64,000 nt of DNA from a virus: positions 1-64,000 of IMG/VR virus record IMGVR_UViG_3300042691_032685; one strand, 5' to 3'. The notes under the pieces were generated by a model that saw nothing but the letters and a program-made list of their open reading frames with translations, was not told the origin of the DNA and ran no database searches. Below are positions 1 to 7,220 of the stretch, one piece after another (positions within the stretch are counted from its first letter, which is position 1; each line of letters starts with the position of its first letter). The position numbers and the translations under genes were made by a program.

Positions 1-37
1 ATGTTTTATTAAAGTCTCGCTTCGGTGCTGCAAACAT
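1..37 (-). CDS. Possible 5' end of a leftward gene running out of the window
   Basis: An ATG at 37 on the minus strand opens a frame that leaves the window after 12 codons (MFAAPKRDFNKT). The same frame is open back to the TAA that ends the HNH gene upstream, and that stretch also reads like protein. Too short to assign; the start could be elsewhere. Confidence 0.2.
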   Translation of the reverse strand, partial: MFAAPKRDFNKT

Positions 38-88
38 TGGTGCAGCAGCACCAACTAAATTTGACTTACCACGTCTTGCACTTGACTT

Positions 89-337
89 TTAATAGTGTTC
101 AAGCCTGTGACAGTTGCAGCAGAGCGGGATGCACTTCTCAATCTCTTGCTCGACCCTGCTCCAGGCGTAACCATGGTTGACCATGGATGAAATGTTATTG
201 TCCTTATCACCTACATGGTGGAACTCGAGGACACGGTGATCATCCAACCCACACTTCTTGCATTGCAAAGTCTTCTTGTAATCCAGAAGCTTCTGTCGAT
301 TCTTATCGATACGTTTTTTGGCATCAGCCCAAGCCAC
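89..337 (-). CDS. Small HNH endonuclease-like protein
   Basis: An 82-residue protein with the zinc-finger HNH layout: C26-x2-C29, the pair H40-H41 in an LEFHH stretch, and C73-x2-C76 followed by H77. In this superfamily the central histidine acts in metal-dependent DNA cleavage and the cysteines bind structural zinc. The N-terminal 25 residues are basic and helical. The frame opens with GTG at 337. It lies beside two tRNA-type genes, a common place for mobile or homing nucleases. Activity is inferred from motifs only; a packaging-associated HNH protein is an alternative. Confidence 0.7.
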   Translation of the reverse strand: MAWADAKKRIDKNRQKLLDYKKTLQCKKCGLDDHRVLEFHHVGDKDNNISSMVNHGYAWSRVEQEIEKCIPLCCNCHRLEHY

Positions 338-410
338 GTATAGTTTTTATCAGACGTAAATATAATTTATCAGTATTCTTGATAAATGCAATTTATTGGG
401 AATCCTGATA

Positions 411-486
411 GCACCTGGGTAGGATTCGAACCTACATCGTCCTGCAGCGGCAGTAACCGTCTTATCCAATTAGCTCGGACCAGGTG
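411..486 (-). tRNA. tRNA-like gene with an irregular anticodon arm
   Basis: The acceptor stem CACCTGG/CCAGGTG and the T arm GTAGG-TTCGAAT-CCTAC are perfect, and the total length is tRNA-like. The middle does not fold normally. The D stem is at best 3 bp (CCG/CGG), and the best anticodon stem (TACTG/CAGGA) encloses a six-base loop with no U33. The amino acid identity cannot be read. It starts one base after the tRNA-Pro gene, so the two are probably co-transcribed. It may be a decayed tRNA or an attachment-site remnant. Confidence 0.55.
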
Positions 487-487
487 A

Positions 488-561
488 TCGGAGATGCAGG
501 ATTTGAACCTGCGGCCCTCTGCTCCCAAAGCAGATGCGCTACCAAACTGCGCTAATCCCCG
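488..561 (-). tRNA. tRNA-Pro (anticodon TGG)
   Basis: A complete cloverleaf on the minus strand. The acceptor is CGGGGAT/ATCTCCG with one G-U pair and the C1-G72 pair typical of bacterial tRNA-Pro. The D stem is GCGC/GCGC, the anticodon stem TCTGC/GCAGA holds loop TTTGGGA, and the T arm is GCAGG-TTCAAAT-CCTGC. The discriminator is A and CCA is not encoded. It reads CCN proline codons, which fits the proline-rich virion proteins nearby. Confidence 0.93.
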
Positions 562-702
562 AATAGATGGAGCAAGCGTGATACACCTCAAGGATATAAC
601 AGTGGCTTGCCCTCTATCACGCAATCAGCTAGTACAGATGCTTGAATCAGAGGCAACCCCCACTAATTGCGGTGGCCCCATCAAAAGAGAGGGGGAACAG
701 AT

Positions 703-1380
703 TTATTTTACATCGTTTTCGTTTGGTGTCTTCCAGAAATAATCGTCACATTCCCCAAGACGACCCCACTTGGGGGCGTGTTCAACATCAAAGTATCTTG
801 TTGATACCTTAAAGTCTGGGGTTTTAAGGTTATGGTTGCTCAGTGATGGATCAACCATGCGGCAACGGTTATTGGGATAAGCGCCAATTTGACCGTTGTC
901 CAGAGCCACAATGTTATGGGATTTGTGCTCATCAGGAAACTCCGCAAAGTAAAAGTCAGGTTCGTTCCTATGCGGATGATAGTTGTCAATCGTAAATAAG
1001 TATGTGCCCGTCATTACACCAGCACTGCGTGTCATAACCTGAAACTCCATGTTATAGATCAGGTTCTTTTCGATTACCGTCAGACCGGTATCAAAACCAT
1101 TCCAAAACTGCAGGTCAGTTAGCTCCAGGTCTGGTGTTGGACTTTCTGGTTTTTCCGGATGGTTGGGATCCCACGCAAGAAATGCACTGATGGGAAGCTT
1201 GTCGTACAGCGCACCGTACTCAGTTAAGTAAGTTTCAAAATATAAAGCACGTCCGGTTAGCGACTTGCAGGTTACCCAATACCCTGGTGTGTATTCACCA
1301 TGGCCATCACGCAAGTCACGCAGGTACTCACGCCGTACCCAAACCTTGACTGGTGGTACGTTGGCTACAAGAGTAGTCAC
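703..1380 (-). CDS. Conserved phage protein of unknown function (225 aa)
   Basis: A soluble, aromatic-rich protein whose N-terminal segment KVWVRREYLRDL resembles conserved phage hypotheticals I recall; I know no function. The frame begins with GTG at 1380, immediately after the U-tract of a terminator and without a Shine-Dalgarno sequence, so the start and the promoter are uncertain. A downstream start would remove the conserved-looking N-terminus, so GTG is kept. Confidence 0.7.
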   Translation of the reverse strand: MTTLVANVPPVKVWVRREYLRDLRDGHGEYTPGYWVTCKSLTGRALYFETYLTEYGALYDKLPISAFLAWDPNHPEKPESPTPDLELTDLQFWNGFDTGLTVIEKNLIYNMEFQVMTRSAGVMTGTYLFTIDNYHPHRNEPDFYFAEFPDEHKSHNIVALDNGQIGAYPNNRCRMVDPSLSNHNLKTPDFKVSTRYFDVEHAPKWGRLGECDDYFWKTPNENDVK

Positions 1381-1407
1381 AAAAAATCCCGGTGGTTATA
1401 CCGGGAT
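1381..1407 (-). terminator. Rho-independent terminator, leftward
   Basis: A perfect 8-bp stem ATCCCGGT/ACCGGGAT with a six-base loop, followed on the minus strand by six or more T. It closes the leftward unit of small basic proteins upstream. Confidence 0.85.
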
Positions 1408-1440
1408 CATAACTTCCTTCTCGCTCAGCTGCCGTAAGCA

Positions 1441-1481
1441 CCACGTTCGTAACGTGGAGGGACTTTTCGACTATTAGTCCC
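1441..1481 (-). other. Two adjacent hairpins
   Basis: CCACGTT-cgt-AACGTGG (1441-1457) and GGGACT/AGTCCC with an 11-base loop (1459-1481) lie between the stop of the Lys/Pro/Ala-rich gene and the terminator. Neither has a U-tract. They may be structured 3' RNA, or coding if the frame shifts at 1516. Confidence 0.45.
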
Positions 1482-1512
1482 AGAGCTGAATTGCTCCGGT
1501 GTCAGGATATCA

Positions 1513-1686
1513 CTATTTTTTCTTGGGTGGGATAGGTTTTTTTGCTCCTGGTTTAGCGGCAGGTGCACCTTTCTTTGGTGGTACGGGGGCTCCCTTTTTG
1601 GGAGGTACCGCTTCTTTCTTTGCAGCTGCTGCTTTGCCAGCAGGAACCATGCCCTTACCGGGCACAAACTTTTTGCCTTCAGCCAT
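1513..1686 (-). CDS. Lys/Pro/Ala-rich small basic protein (57 aa)
   Basis: Starts MAEGKKFVPGKGMVPAG and continues with repeats of the PPKKGAP type, ending PPKKK. It has no fold signature and resembles histone-H1-like tails, so nucleic-acid binding is a reasonable inference. A TATAAT box lies 22 bases before the start. It ends at an A6 run followed by TAG; in the +1 frame the sequence stays open for about 30 more codons. Confidence 0.7.
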   Translation of the reverse strand: MAEGKKFVPGKGMVPAGKAAAAKKEAVPPKKGAPVPPKKGAPAAKPGAKKPIPPKKK

Positions 1687-1707
1687 GAGAGTAATGTATC
1701 TTAATTG

Positions 1708-1713
1708 ATTATA
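1708..1713 (-). promoter_or_regulatory. TATAAT box, leftward (late-type)
   Basis: TATAAT on the minus strand, 22 bases before the start at 1686; one of a recurring series before leftward genes. Confidence 0.5.
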
Positions 1714-1716
1714 AAG

Positions 1717-1917
1717 TTACTTACTGTCTCTGTAACGACGTGCTGCTCTTCCTGCTTTCTTGGCTTGTTCGGTATTAGAAACAAACTGTTTTCCTTCCCT
1801 GCTGCCAGCTCTTTTCTTTTGATCTGTCTCCTGACGTTCTTCTTTAGATAAAGAAGCCCACGCACTTTCTGGCAGATAACGCTTTGTATATCCCTTTTGT
1901 ATAGCTTTGTCTGCCAT
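1717..1917 (-). CDS. DUF5872-like protein, C-terminal type (66 aa)
   Basis: A basic protein with the elements TKRYLPESAW, SKEERQETDQKKRAGS and GKQFVSNTEQAKKAG, which match my memory of the C-terminal half of DUF5872 proteins. Function unknown. Its ATG overlaps the stop of the preceding gene, which carries the N-terminal half of the same family, so the two look like a split version of one protein that may act as a pair. Confidence 0.7.
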   Translation of the reverse strand: MADKAIQKGYTKRYLPESAWASLSKEERQETDQKKRAGSREGKQFVSNTEQAKKAGRAARRYRDSK

Positions 1918-2201
1918 TACTTATTGTCCTGATACTTCTTTGCAGCAGACTTGGCTTTACTACGTTTCTCGTATTCATCTTTTGTCATCCACTTCTCTTT
2001 GCCCCACTTCTCTAAAGACTTCTGCTTCTCGCCTTTCCCACCTTTGTAGCCGCCGCCTGCCTCCTTGTACTCCTGCGCCACAAGCTGAGCCTTGCGTGCA
2101 GACCACTGACCAGGCTTGCCACCCTTAGAACCAGCCATCACACGGTCTTTAATCCGCTCACGTAACTCTGGCTTGGAATACTTGCTATCATCCTGGGCCA
2201 T
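1917..2201 (-). CDS. DUF5872-like protein, N-terminal type (94 aa)
   Basis: Carries the elements YSKPELRERIKDRVMAGSKG, GKPGQWSARKAQL and QEYKEAGGGYKGG, recalled as the first half of DUF5872 proteins. It is very lysine-rich and no enzymatic residues stand out. It overlaps the next gene by one base (TAATG), giving translational coupling, and overlaps its upstream neighbour by 14 bases. Confidence 0.7.
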   Translation of the reverse strand: MAQDDSKYSKPELRERIKDRVMAGSKGGKPGQWSARKAQLVAQEYKEAGGGYKGGKGEKQKSLEKWGKEKWMTKDEYEKRSKAKSAAKKYQDNK

Positions 2202-2385
2202 CAGGATTCTTTTTTCTTTCTTCTAATATTTTAGCCCACTTACATGGCGCAGCATTCTTCTCCCAATCCTTTGGTGGATTAGGAAATTCACGCCGCAACA
2301 TATCAAAGTATTTATCTAGGCGCTCTTCTTCTGTCGGTGGTTTCCAATCACCCAAGGTTTGATGGAAGCTCGCGTGGTCTACCAA
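2188..2385 (-). CDS. Small hypothetical protein (65 aa)
   Basis: A charged, helical protein with DKYFDMLRREFPNPPKDW at its centre; family not recognised. It overlaps the next gene by 14 bases and the previous by 38, typical of the tightly packed late cluster here. The start at 2385 is the first ATG. Confidence 0.6.
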   Translation of the reverse strand: MVDHASFHQTLGDWKPPTEEERLDKYFDMLRREFPNPPKDWEKNAAPCKWAKILEERKKNPDGPG

Positions 2386-2554
2386 ACTTATCCATAAGAT
2401 CTTCTATTTGATCCAGGGATTCAAGGCGTACAAGAATATCTGTCAGGCTTGAAATAACAACGGGGTGTTCAGTACGTGCAGCAAAAGCCAATGCTTCACG
2501 CAACGTTCCCGCTGCTTGGCTCACTGATTCCTTCACCTGATTCGATAGAGCCAT
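2348..2554 (-). CDS. Small helical protein (68 aa)
   Basis: Starts MALSNQVKESVSQAAGTL and is predicted almost fully alpha-helical by its heptad-like hydrophobic pattern. The frame is open further upstream, but the ATG at 2554 gives a natural protein start and limits overlap with the neighbouring gene to 59 bases. Function unknown. Confidence 0.6.
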   Translation of the reverse strand: MALSNQVKESVSQAAGTLREALAFAARTEHPVVISSLTDILVRLESLDQIEDLMDKFGRPRELPSNLG

Positions 2555-2690
2555 TTCCGATTCCTTCGGTGTTCTCACTATAGGACTGATTAGCAGCATT
2601 TTGCCGAGACAGTAATAAACTTTGGAGAAGTTGCGCGTGATTGGAAAGAAACTCTTCGCCCCCTTCTGGCGCTTGTTGATATTCTGACAT
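2496..2690 (-). CDS. Small hypothetical protein (64 aa)
   Basis: A Ser/Gln/Glu/Asn-rich protein beginning MSEYQQAPEGGEEF. Its 3' part overlaps the next leftward gene by 59 bases in another frame. No family recognised; probably a disordered virion-associated peptide by analogy with similar short genes in the late region. Confidence 0.5.
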   Translation of the reverse strand: MSEYQQAPEGGEEFLSNHAQLLQSLLLSRQNAANQSYSENTEGIGNGSIESGEGISEPSSGNVA

Positions 2691-2746
2691 GATGACTTAG
2701 CTATAAAAAGGTAAAGAACCGTACACAAAAGTAGTGCTATCTAGAA

Positions 2747-4003
2747 CTATAACAAAAAACCGTAACTGTAACCATCAATAGCAATGGGGGTTTCCACCAT
2801 GAAAGAGTGGATCATCTCTCCTACGTAATGAATGTCATCATATGTAAGAGCTGGAGATGTACCCAAGAAGAAGACACGTTTGAGGACTTCATAAGCATTG
2901 GGATAATCTTTGGCGTTGCCAAGATGACGGTAAGCTGGATGCAGTAATAAATTACCAGCAAAATAATTACGCGTTTGTATTCCGTTGCTTTCCAGATGCT
3001 GCTGTAATGCTTGCTTAACTTTTGGATTGTCGCAAACAATTGGGACGCCAAACCAAGACGTTTCTGCTTGTGGCTTTTCTCCAACGATCTTAACTTCATC
3101 GGGATAGTCCTGGAAATAATCAACAATGGTCTTGTAGTTCAAACGACGAATCGTATGGACTTCATCAAACTTTTCTAGTTGAACCAAACCAACAGCGCCC
3201 TGCAAGTCCAACGGCTTGAGGTTGTAACCGATCTGGCTGAACACATATTTGTGATCAACCACTACATCATAATCAGGTAGCCAGGTATCAAAGCGTTTAC
3301 CGCACATACCCTTAGCCAGCATGTTGCACTCACCAACGCAATAACAATCGCGTCCCCACCAGGCAAACTGACGAGCCAACGTCGTTAGTCCTGGCAAGTT
3401 GGAAGACACCATCCCCCCTTCAAGGGTAGTGATGTGGTGTGCAGGATAAAAAGAACAAGAAGCAGCAACGGCTTCCTTGGTCAAGTAATCATCCTTCCAT
3501 TTGGAACCAAGGGAGTCACAATTGTCTGCGATGTACTTCAGTGAATGCCGATCACAGATATCGAGTAGACGATCCAGATCGTAACTATTGCCCAGAACAG
3601 GGCTACTAAAGACAGCAACTGTTTGACTCGTAATGGCATTTTCAACTTGATCCAAATCCCAGTTCAGGTCATCCCAAGTGATGTCAACAAACTTAGGAGT
3701 CAGTCCGTTCTGGATGATGGGGTTAATTGTAGTGGGGAAGCCAACAACACTGACAATAATCTCGGCTCCGTCTGGCCATTCAAAATACTTTTTGAGGGCG
3801 GCAATCATCACCAGGTTGGCTGAACTGCCGCTATTCACCATCAAGGAAGAATCAAAACCAAACTTCTTGGAGAAAGCACGCTCAAATTTGGCAACCTCCT
3901 TACCAGCTGGGTACCAGGCCCCTTCTTGAAGCGTCGCAACCGCAGCTTCTATTTCACGGCCGTCAAAGTACGGACCGGAGTACAGAACTTTTGATCGCGA
4001 CAT
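2747..4003 (-). CDS. RfbH/E1-like sugar 3-dehydratase (DegT aminotransferase fold, PMP and Fe-S dependent)
   Basis: A 418-residue protein of the DegT/DnrJ/EryC1/StrS fold. The usual PLP lysine is replaced by His190 in SFYPAHHITTLEGG, and Cys220, Cys222, Cys226 and Cys234 follow in a WGRDCYC...CGKRF region. This combination is the hallmark of CDP-4-dehydro-6-deoxyglucose 3-dehydratase (E1, RfbH), which removes the C3 hydroxyl of a nucleotide sugar using pyridoxamine phosphate and a [2Fe-2S] centre. D160 in ADNCDS matches the cofactor-binding aspartate. The start at 4003 is preferred to the upstream open frame. It is the last gene of the glycan operon and overlaps the epimerase gene by 55 bases. 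The exact sugar is unknown. Confidence 0.88.
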   Translation of the reverse strand: MSRSKVLYSGPYFDGREIEAAVATLQEGAWYPAGKEVAKFERAFSKKFGFDSSLMVNSGSSANLVMIAALKKYFEWPDGAEIIVSVVGFPTTINPIIQNGLTPKFVDITWDDLNWDLDQVENAITSQTVAVFSSPVLGNSYDLDRLLDICDRHSLKYIADNCDSLGSKWKDDYLTKEAVAASCSFYPAHHITTLEGGMVSSNLPGLTTLARQFAWWGRDCYCVGECNMLAKGMCGKRFDTWLPDYDVVVDHKYVFSQIGYNLKPLDLQGAVGLVQLEKFDEVHTIRRLNYKTIVDYFQDYPDEVKIVGEKPQAETSWFGVPIVCDNPKVKQALQQHLESNGIQTRNYFAGNLLLHPAYRHLGNAKDYPNAYEVLKRVFFLGTSPALTYDDIHYVGEMIHSFMVETPIAIDGYSYGFLL

Positions 4004-4806
4004 AGGTCTTCTAACCCTTCTTGTAATGTCAGCATTGGCTTGAAACCAAGGTTGTACAACTTGGTGCAATCAAGGCTGAATCTGATGGCTTGATTATAGT
4101 CTTCTTGCGGAACGATTCGCTCAACTTTGCTGCGTGATTTCAAAATATTTTTGGCATCAACAATGCAATCAAACAGTCTTGTTTCAATGCCGGTGCCAAC
4201 ATTGTAGATCTGGTTTAGTTCTCCTTTGTTACACAGAAAGTTCATGGCACGGCACGTGTCCATGATGTGGATGTAATCCCTGGAAAGGTCTCGGTAAATA
4301 TTAATGTCTTCATCTTTCCTTAAGGATTCAATAAGTCGGTGGAGGGCGTTGCGCTTTTCTGTACCCTTATCCGGTCCGCCATAAACATTCCCTAGACGGA
4401 ATATCCGCCAGTTCATTCCATGGGCTTGGCAGTATTCCATGACCAACTTCTCGGCTGCATACTTGGTCACTGAATAGAACCCGTTGGGATTGCAGATGGA
4501 ACGCTCGGTAGGCTTCACATGACTGGGGCCATACACAAACCAGCTGCTGACAAAGTTAAACGTACTGATACCAAAGTCGCGGCAGTAATCCAGGCGGTTG
4601 GCAAGTACCGATAAGTTGGTGTGGATATCCAACTGGGGACTGGTATAGATATTGGTATTGTCAGTGGTGCTAATTAGGTACAACACATCTTCAGTCAACG
4701 GGCAACAGTGGTCCCGCTCTACATACTGCGATGGGTACATCCCTCTGTAGTAAGTTCCAATGATGCCAGTGCCACCATACAGCGTGAGCTTTGCATCATT
4801 TGACAT
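3949..4806 (-). CDS. NAD-dependent sugar epimerase/dehydratase (extended SDR)
   Basis: A Rossmann N-terminus with GGTGIIG near residues 11-17, and the catalytic pair YSVTK (Tyr-x3-Lys) around the middle, preceded by an SSWFVYG strand where the SDR serine sits. These enzymes oxidise and reduce C4 or C2 of nucleotide sugars. At 285 residues it is a little short for the family. The start MSNDAKLTL at 4806 is preferred over an ATG 27 bases upstream. It overlaps the genes on both sides and presumably supplies or modifies the sugar handled by the RfbH-like enzyme. Confidence 0.85.
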   Translation of the reverse strand: MSNDAKLTLYGGTGIIGTYYRGMYPSQYVERDHCCPLTEDVLYLISTTDNTNIYTSPQLDIHTNLSVLANRLDYCRDFGISTFNFVSSWFVYGPSHVKPTERSICNPNGFYSVTKYAAEKLVMEYCQAHGMNWRIFRLGNVYGGPDKGTEKRNALHRLIESLRKDEDINIYRDLSRDYIHIMDTCRAMNFLCNKGELNQIYNVGTGIETRLFDCIVDAKNILKSRSKVERIVPQEDYNQAIRFSLDCTKLYNLGFKPMLTLQEGLEDLCRDQKFCTPVRTLTAVK

Positions 4807-5512
4807 ACAAATTCCGGGTGTACCAGAGTTCATTGTAGTTGTTCACACCAGTTGCGCCAAGTGCAGTTAAATCGCCACCAACGGATGTTTTCTTCATAGC
4901 AAAAATAGTTCCATCCGGTAGGACTAACGCTTTATTTTTGTTCATGTGATCGGGCGTTAACTCAATAGAGTCACCAAAGATAACCTTGTCATCAACCATG
5001 CGATGTTCTAAGGCAATTGCTTTGCCCCATACGGTTGGGCCTGTAGGACACAAAGGCGTCATTCCGTAGTATTCAGCTTCAATATTGTGGACAATCTGAA
5101 AAATTGCTTCATCAAGAATGGGGCTATCTGCTGGACTGTAAAAGACCGCACCATCGCACGCCCATGACACACGCGTGTATCGGTTGATGTCCCTGAACGC
5201 AAGCAACGTGCAATTAGCGGGTAACTCAACTCCAACAAGGCAGCGAATCGTTACGTCAAAGTACCAACCGCCAACAATATTGGTAATGCAATAGCGAGCC
5301 AGATCGCACTTGTATGAATAAGGCTTGGCTTTGTGATACGCATTGATGACACTATCGTCATAGTGCTCCTCCAGGAATTCTTCAACTTCTTTGTTACGGT
5401 AAATGCGGTGATCAAGCTTGGGGAAAGAACGCCTGACACTGGCAGTTGCCTCCTGAAGAAACGGACTCATCTCAGAGTCGTCGTCAGTTAAAAAGATTTG
5501 AGTGACTTGCAT
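4796..5512 (-). CDS. GT32-like (OCH1-type) glycosyltransferase
   Basis: A 238-residue protein with the GT32 core: KPYSYKCDLARYCITNIVGG followed by WYFDVT. The canonical metal-binding DXD is read as D-V-T, so the second aspartate is missing. A downstream GPTVWGKAI element fits the acceptor side. The family transfers sugars such as mannose or galactose to glycans. The gene begins two bases after its upstream neighbour ends and overlaps the epimerase gene by 11. The changed DXD leaves catalytic metal use uncertain. Confidence 0.75.
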   Translation of the reverse strand: MQVTQIFLTDDDSEMSPFLQEATASVRRSFPKLDHRIYRNKEVEEFLEEHYDDSVINAYHKAKPYSYKCDLARYCITNIVGGWYFDVTIRCLVGVELPANCTLLAFRDINRYTRVSWACDGAVFYSPADSPILDEAIFQIVHNIEAEYYGMTPLCPTGPTVWGKAIALEHRMVDDKVIFGDSIELTPDHMNKNKALVLPDGTIFAMKKTSVGGDLTALGATGVNNYNELWYTRNLYVK

Positions 5513-5514
5513 TG

Positions 5515-6177
5515 TCAGCGATAAATAACGAAAGGAATTTCTTCGATCTTTTGGCTTCCAAAGAAATGCTCCTTATTCAAGAACACTGCTGTCAGAAGGC
5601 GTTCCATCAAGAAAGCGGGGCCGCGTTTATTGTAACCACTGCGGCTCATAAAGTAATCTTTGCCTTCCTCCCAAATCGGGAGCAGGATGTCAAACACAAC
5701 ATCAAAATACTTTTGCATCACTTCATTTGGACCCATTACCTGCAGAGTCTCAAAGAATTTTGGTTGGTTCCACATCTCAAGAAGCATTTCTTCCGTTAAT
5801 GGAATCTTTTTGTCACGTGCTAGTTCCAGTGAAAGTTCAACTGTTTCATCCAAGCCGCCACCATGGCCTTGAGAAAACTGTTGTTGGATAGAAAAAGGAA
5901 AGGTGACGTGACGAGGAATGTACAACGTATCGTCCTTCGCTTGACTTAAGCAGCGTTCTTCCCAATTCCGCCGGTAATTAACAACACCAAAGAAAGAATT
6001 CTCGCATTCATTCCATAAGGTGTACATGCACGTCAACTCAGCCCAGTAGGGATTAACGTCGGCATGCTCTCCTTGATCTCCGTAAAACGGAATAACTTTT
6101 GCGTTGGAATCAAACCGTACTGGCGAACCCTCTAAGCACACGGCATAAAGAGTAATGTCGCTGGCTTGTAACTTCAT
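5515..6177 (-). CDS. DUF4422 capsule-type glycosyltransferase-like protein
   Basis: Matches the DUF4422 pattern: NPYWAELTCMYTLWNE, then FGVVNYRRNW, the segment that in family members recognises a neighbouring residue on a polysaccharide. DUF4422 proteins occur in capsule and LPS clusters and are regarded as glycosyltransferases. 220 residues is near the usual size. Its start overlaps the stop of the oxygenase gene by ATGA. Confidence 0.75.
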   Translation of the reverse strand: MKLQASDITLYAVCLEGSPVRFDSNAKVIPFYGDQGEHADVNPYWAELTCMYTLWNECENSFFGVVNYRRNWEERCLSQAKDDTLYIPRHVTFPFSIQQQFSQGHGGGLDETVELSLELARDKKIPLTEEMLLEMWNQPKFFETLQVMGPNEVMQKYFDVVFDILLPIWEEGKDYFMSRSGYNKRGPAFLMERLLTAVFLNKEHFFGSQKIEEIPFVIYR

Positions 6178-6839
6178 TTGATAATCTCGCTGGAGAAGTA
6201 AGCCCCAGGGCGGAATTCAGACTTGGTGTTGATACTAGCAGCTTCTTCTGCTTCGTAATATAAAGAAACGGGAGCAATACGAAAGTCCATTGACACCATT
6301 GTCTTATCTGTTTGGTTTGGCTCAGAGCCGTGCAAACAATCAATGTGATCAAATGAAAACAACGTGCCGTATGGACACTCAAGTGTGACGTACTCTCCAG
6401 AGCCTGGTTTAGTTTCAGTGCGCAAACCTGCTTCACCTACGTAATTGGCAAGACCTAGGTTGAAATTGACTTCATAAGCTTGGTGTTTATAGTACGAATC
6501 TTTGTGATACTCGCCTACAAAACAATTACCGGGTAAACCGATACGAAAAGTAGGAATTGTTTGATAGTAAAAAGGTTCACCAATGATCGGGCGTATACAG
6601 TCGTTGATTAAATTCCTGTATAGATAACCAATGCTCTGTTGAAAGTTCGCATAAAAGACCCGGTGTGCCAGGGTCTTTTGGCAAGTTTGTAGGTTTACGC
6701 GTTCAAAGGTGCCAAGCTGCTCATGCAAATCTTCTAAGGGGCAGCCGAATAGCTTTTCAATCTCCTGTTTAAAGCAATAGAAAGACTTGTCATAAGCAAA
6801 CGTCTTGCAGTGCAGCTGTTTACGCAGCTTATTTTCCAT
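6174..6839 (-). CDS. 2-oxoglutarate/Fe(II) dioxygenase, StrG-like
   Basis: A 221-residue double-stranded beta-helix enzyme. The iron triad reads H112-x-D114 (EYHKDSYY) and H170 (DCLHGSEPN), with R187 in MVSMDFRI as the 2-oxoglutarate anchor. StrG-like members sit in aminoglycoside and surface-glycan clusters. Position at the head of the glycan genes suggests hydroxylation of a sugar or its precursor. It is coupled by ATGA to the DUF4422 gene. A protein hydroxylase is possible but less supported. Confidence 0.75.
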   Translation of the reverse strand: MENKLRKQLHCKTFAYDKSFYCFKQEIEKLFGCPLEDLHEQLGTFERVNLQTCQKTLAHRVFYANFQQSIGYLYRNLINDCIRPIIGEPFYYQTIPTFRIGLPGNCFVGEYHKDSYYKHQAYEVNFNLGLANYVGEAGLRTETKPGSGEYVTLECPYGTLFSFDHIDCLHGSEPNQTDKTMVSMDFRIAPVSLYYEAEEAASINTKSEFRPGAYFSSEIIK

Positions 6840-6847
6840 TGCTCAAA

Positions 6848-7009
6848 TTACAGATCTATCCGAGTATACGAAATTTCTTTCTTTTGTAAATCGGTTTCGT
6901 AATCGTCGGCCTCAATGGTTTCTACATCCTCGAACGCAAGGTCCTTAAAACAACCAGTGCGACAGTCATCATCAAAATCAAAATAGAATCTCGTTAAGTT
7001 TGATCCCAT
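6848..7009 (-). CDS. Acidic small protein downstream of hli (53 aa)
   Basis: Begins MGSNLTRFYFDFDDDCRTG and is strongly acidic with two cysteines. It overlaps the end of the hli gene by 32 bases and ends eight bases before the oxygenase start, so it belongs to the same transcript. Family not recognised; the coupling argues for a real gene. Confidence 0.5.
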   Translation of the reverse strand: MGSNLTRFYFDFDDDCRTGCFKDLAFEDVETIEADDYETDLQKKEISYTRIDL

Positions 7010-7220
7010 GGGTTGCGCACCAAATAAGAAGAAAAGTCAGTGTCAGCATGGCAAGACGGCCATTGACGCGTTCGGCGTACCAGAGGTGATCATCAAAGTT
7101 AGTGTGCCACTTCCAGAAGCGGAGATCAGGTGACATCTCCAGGACCCACTCCCAAAAGGCAGGAAGCAGCCACCCAAGACAAGAAACGTAGCCTTGGATG
7201 CTGAGAAAAAATTTATTCAT
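6978..7220 (-). CDS. hli: High-light-inducible protein (chlorophyll a/b-binding-like)
   Basis: An 80-residue protein with the signature A49-E50-R51-x-N53-G54-R55-x-A57-M58 at the start of its C-terminal transmembrane helix (to about residue 70). The E and N/R residues of this motif bind chlorophyll in HLIPs. Cyanophages carry hli genes to protect photosystem assembly and photochemistry during infection. The N-terminal 40 residues are longer than in the shortest HLIPs and include a second hydrophobic stretch (LGWLLPAFWEWV). Its ATG overlaps the stop of a membrane microprotein gene. Confidence 0.93.
   Translation of the reverse strand: MNKFFLSIQGYVSCLGWLLPAFWEWVLEMSPDLRFWKWHTNFDDHLWYAERVNGRLAMLTLTFLLIWCATHGIKLNEILF

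Noticed and set aside
1425-1667. 80-codon minus-strand frame starting MCPVRAWF
   Set aside because: Its first half is an out-of-frame reading of the Lys/Pro/Ala-rich gene; only the last part is of interest as a possible frameshift product.
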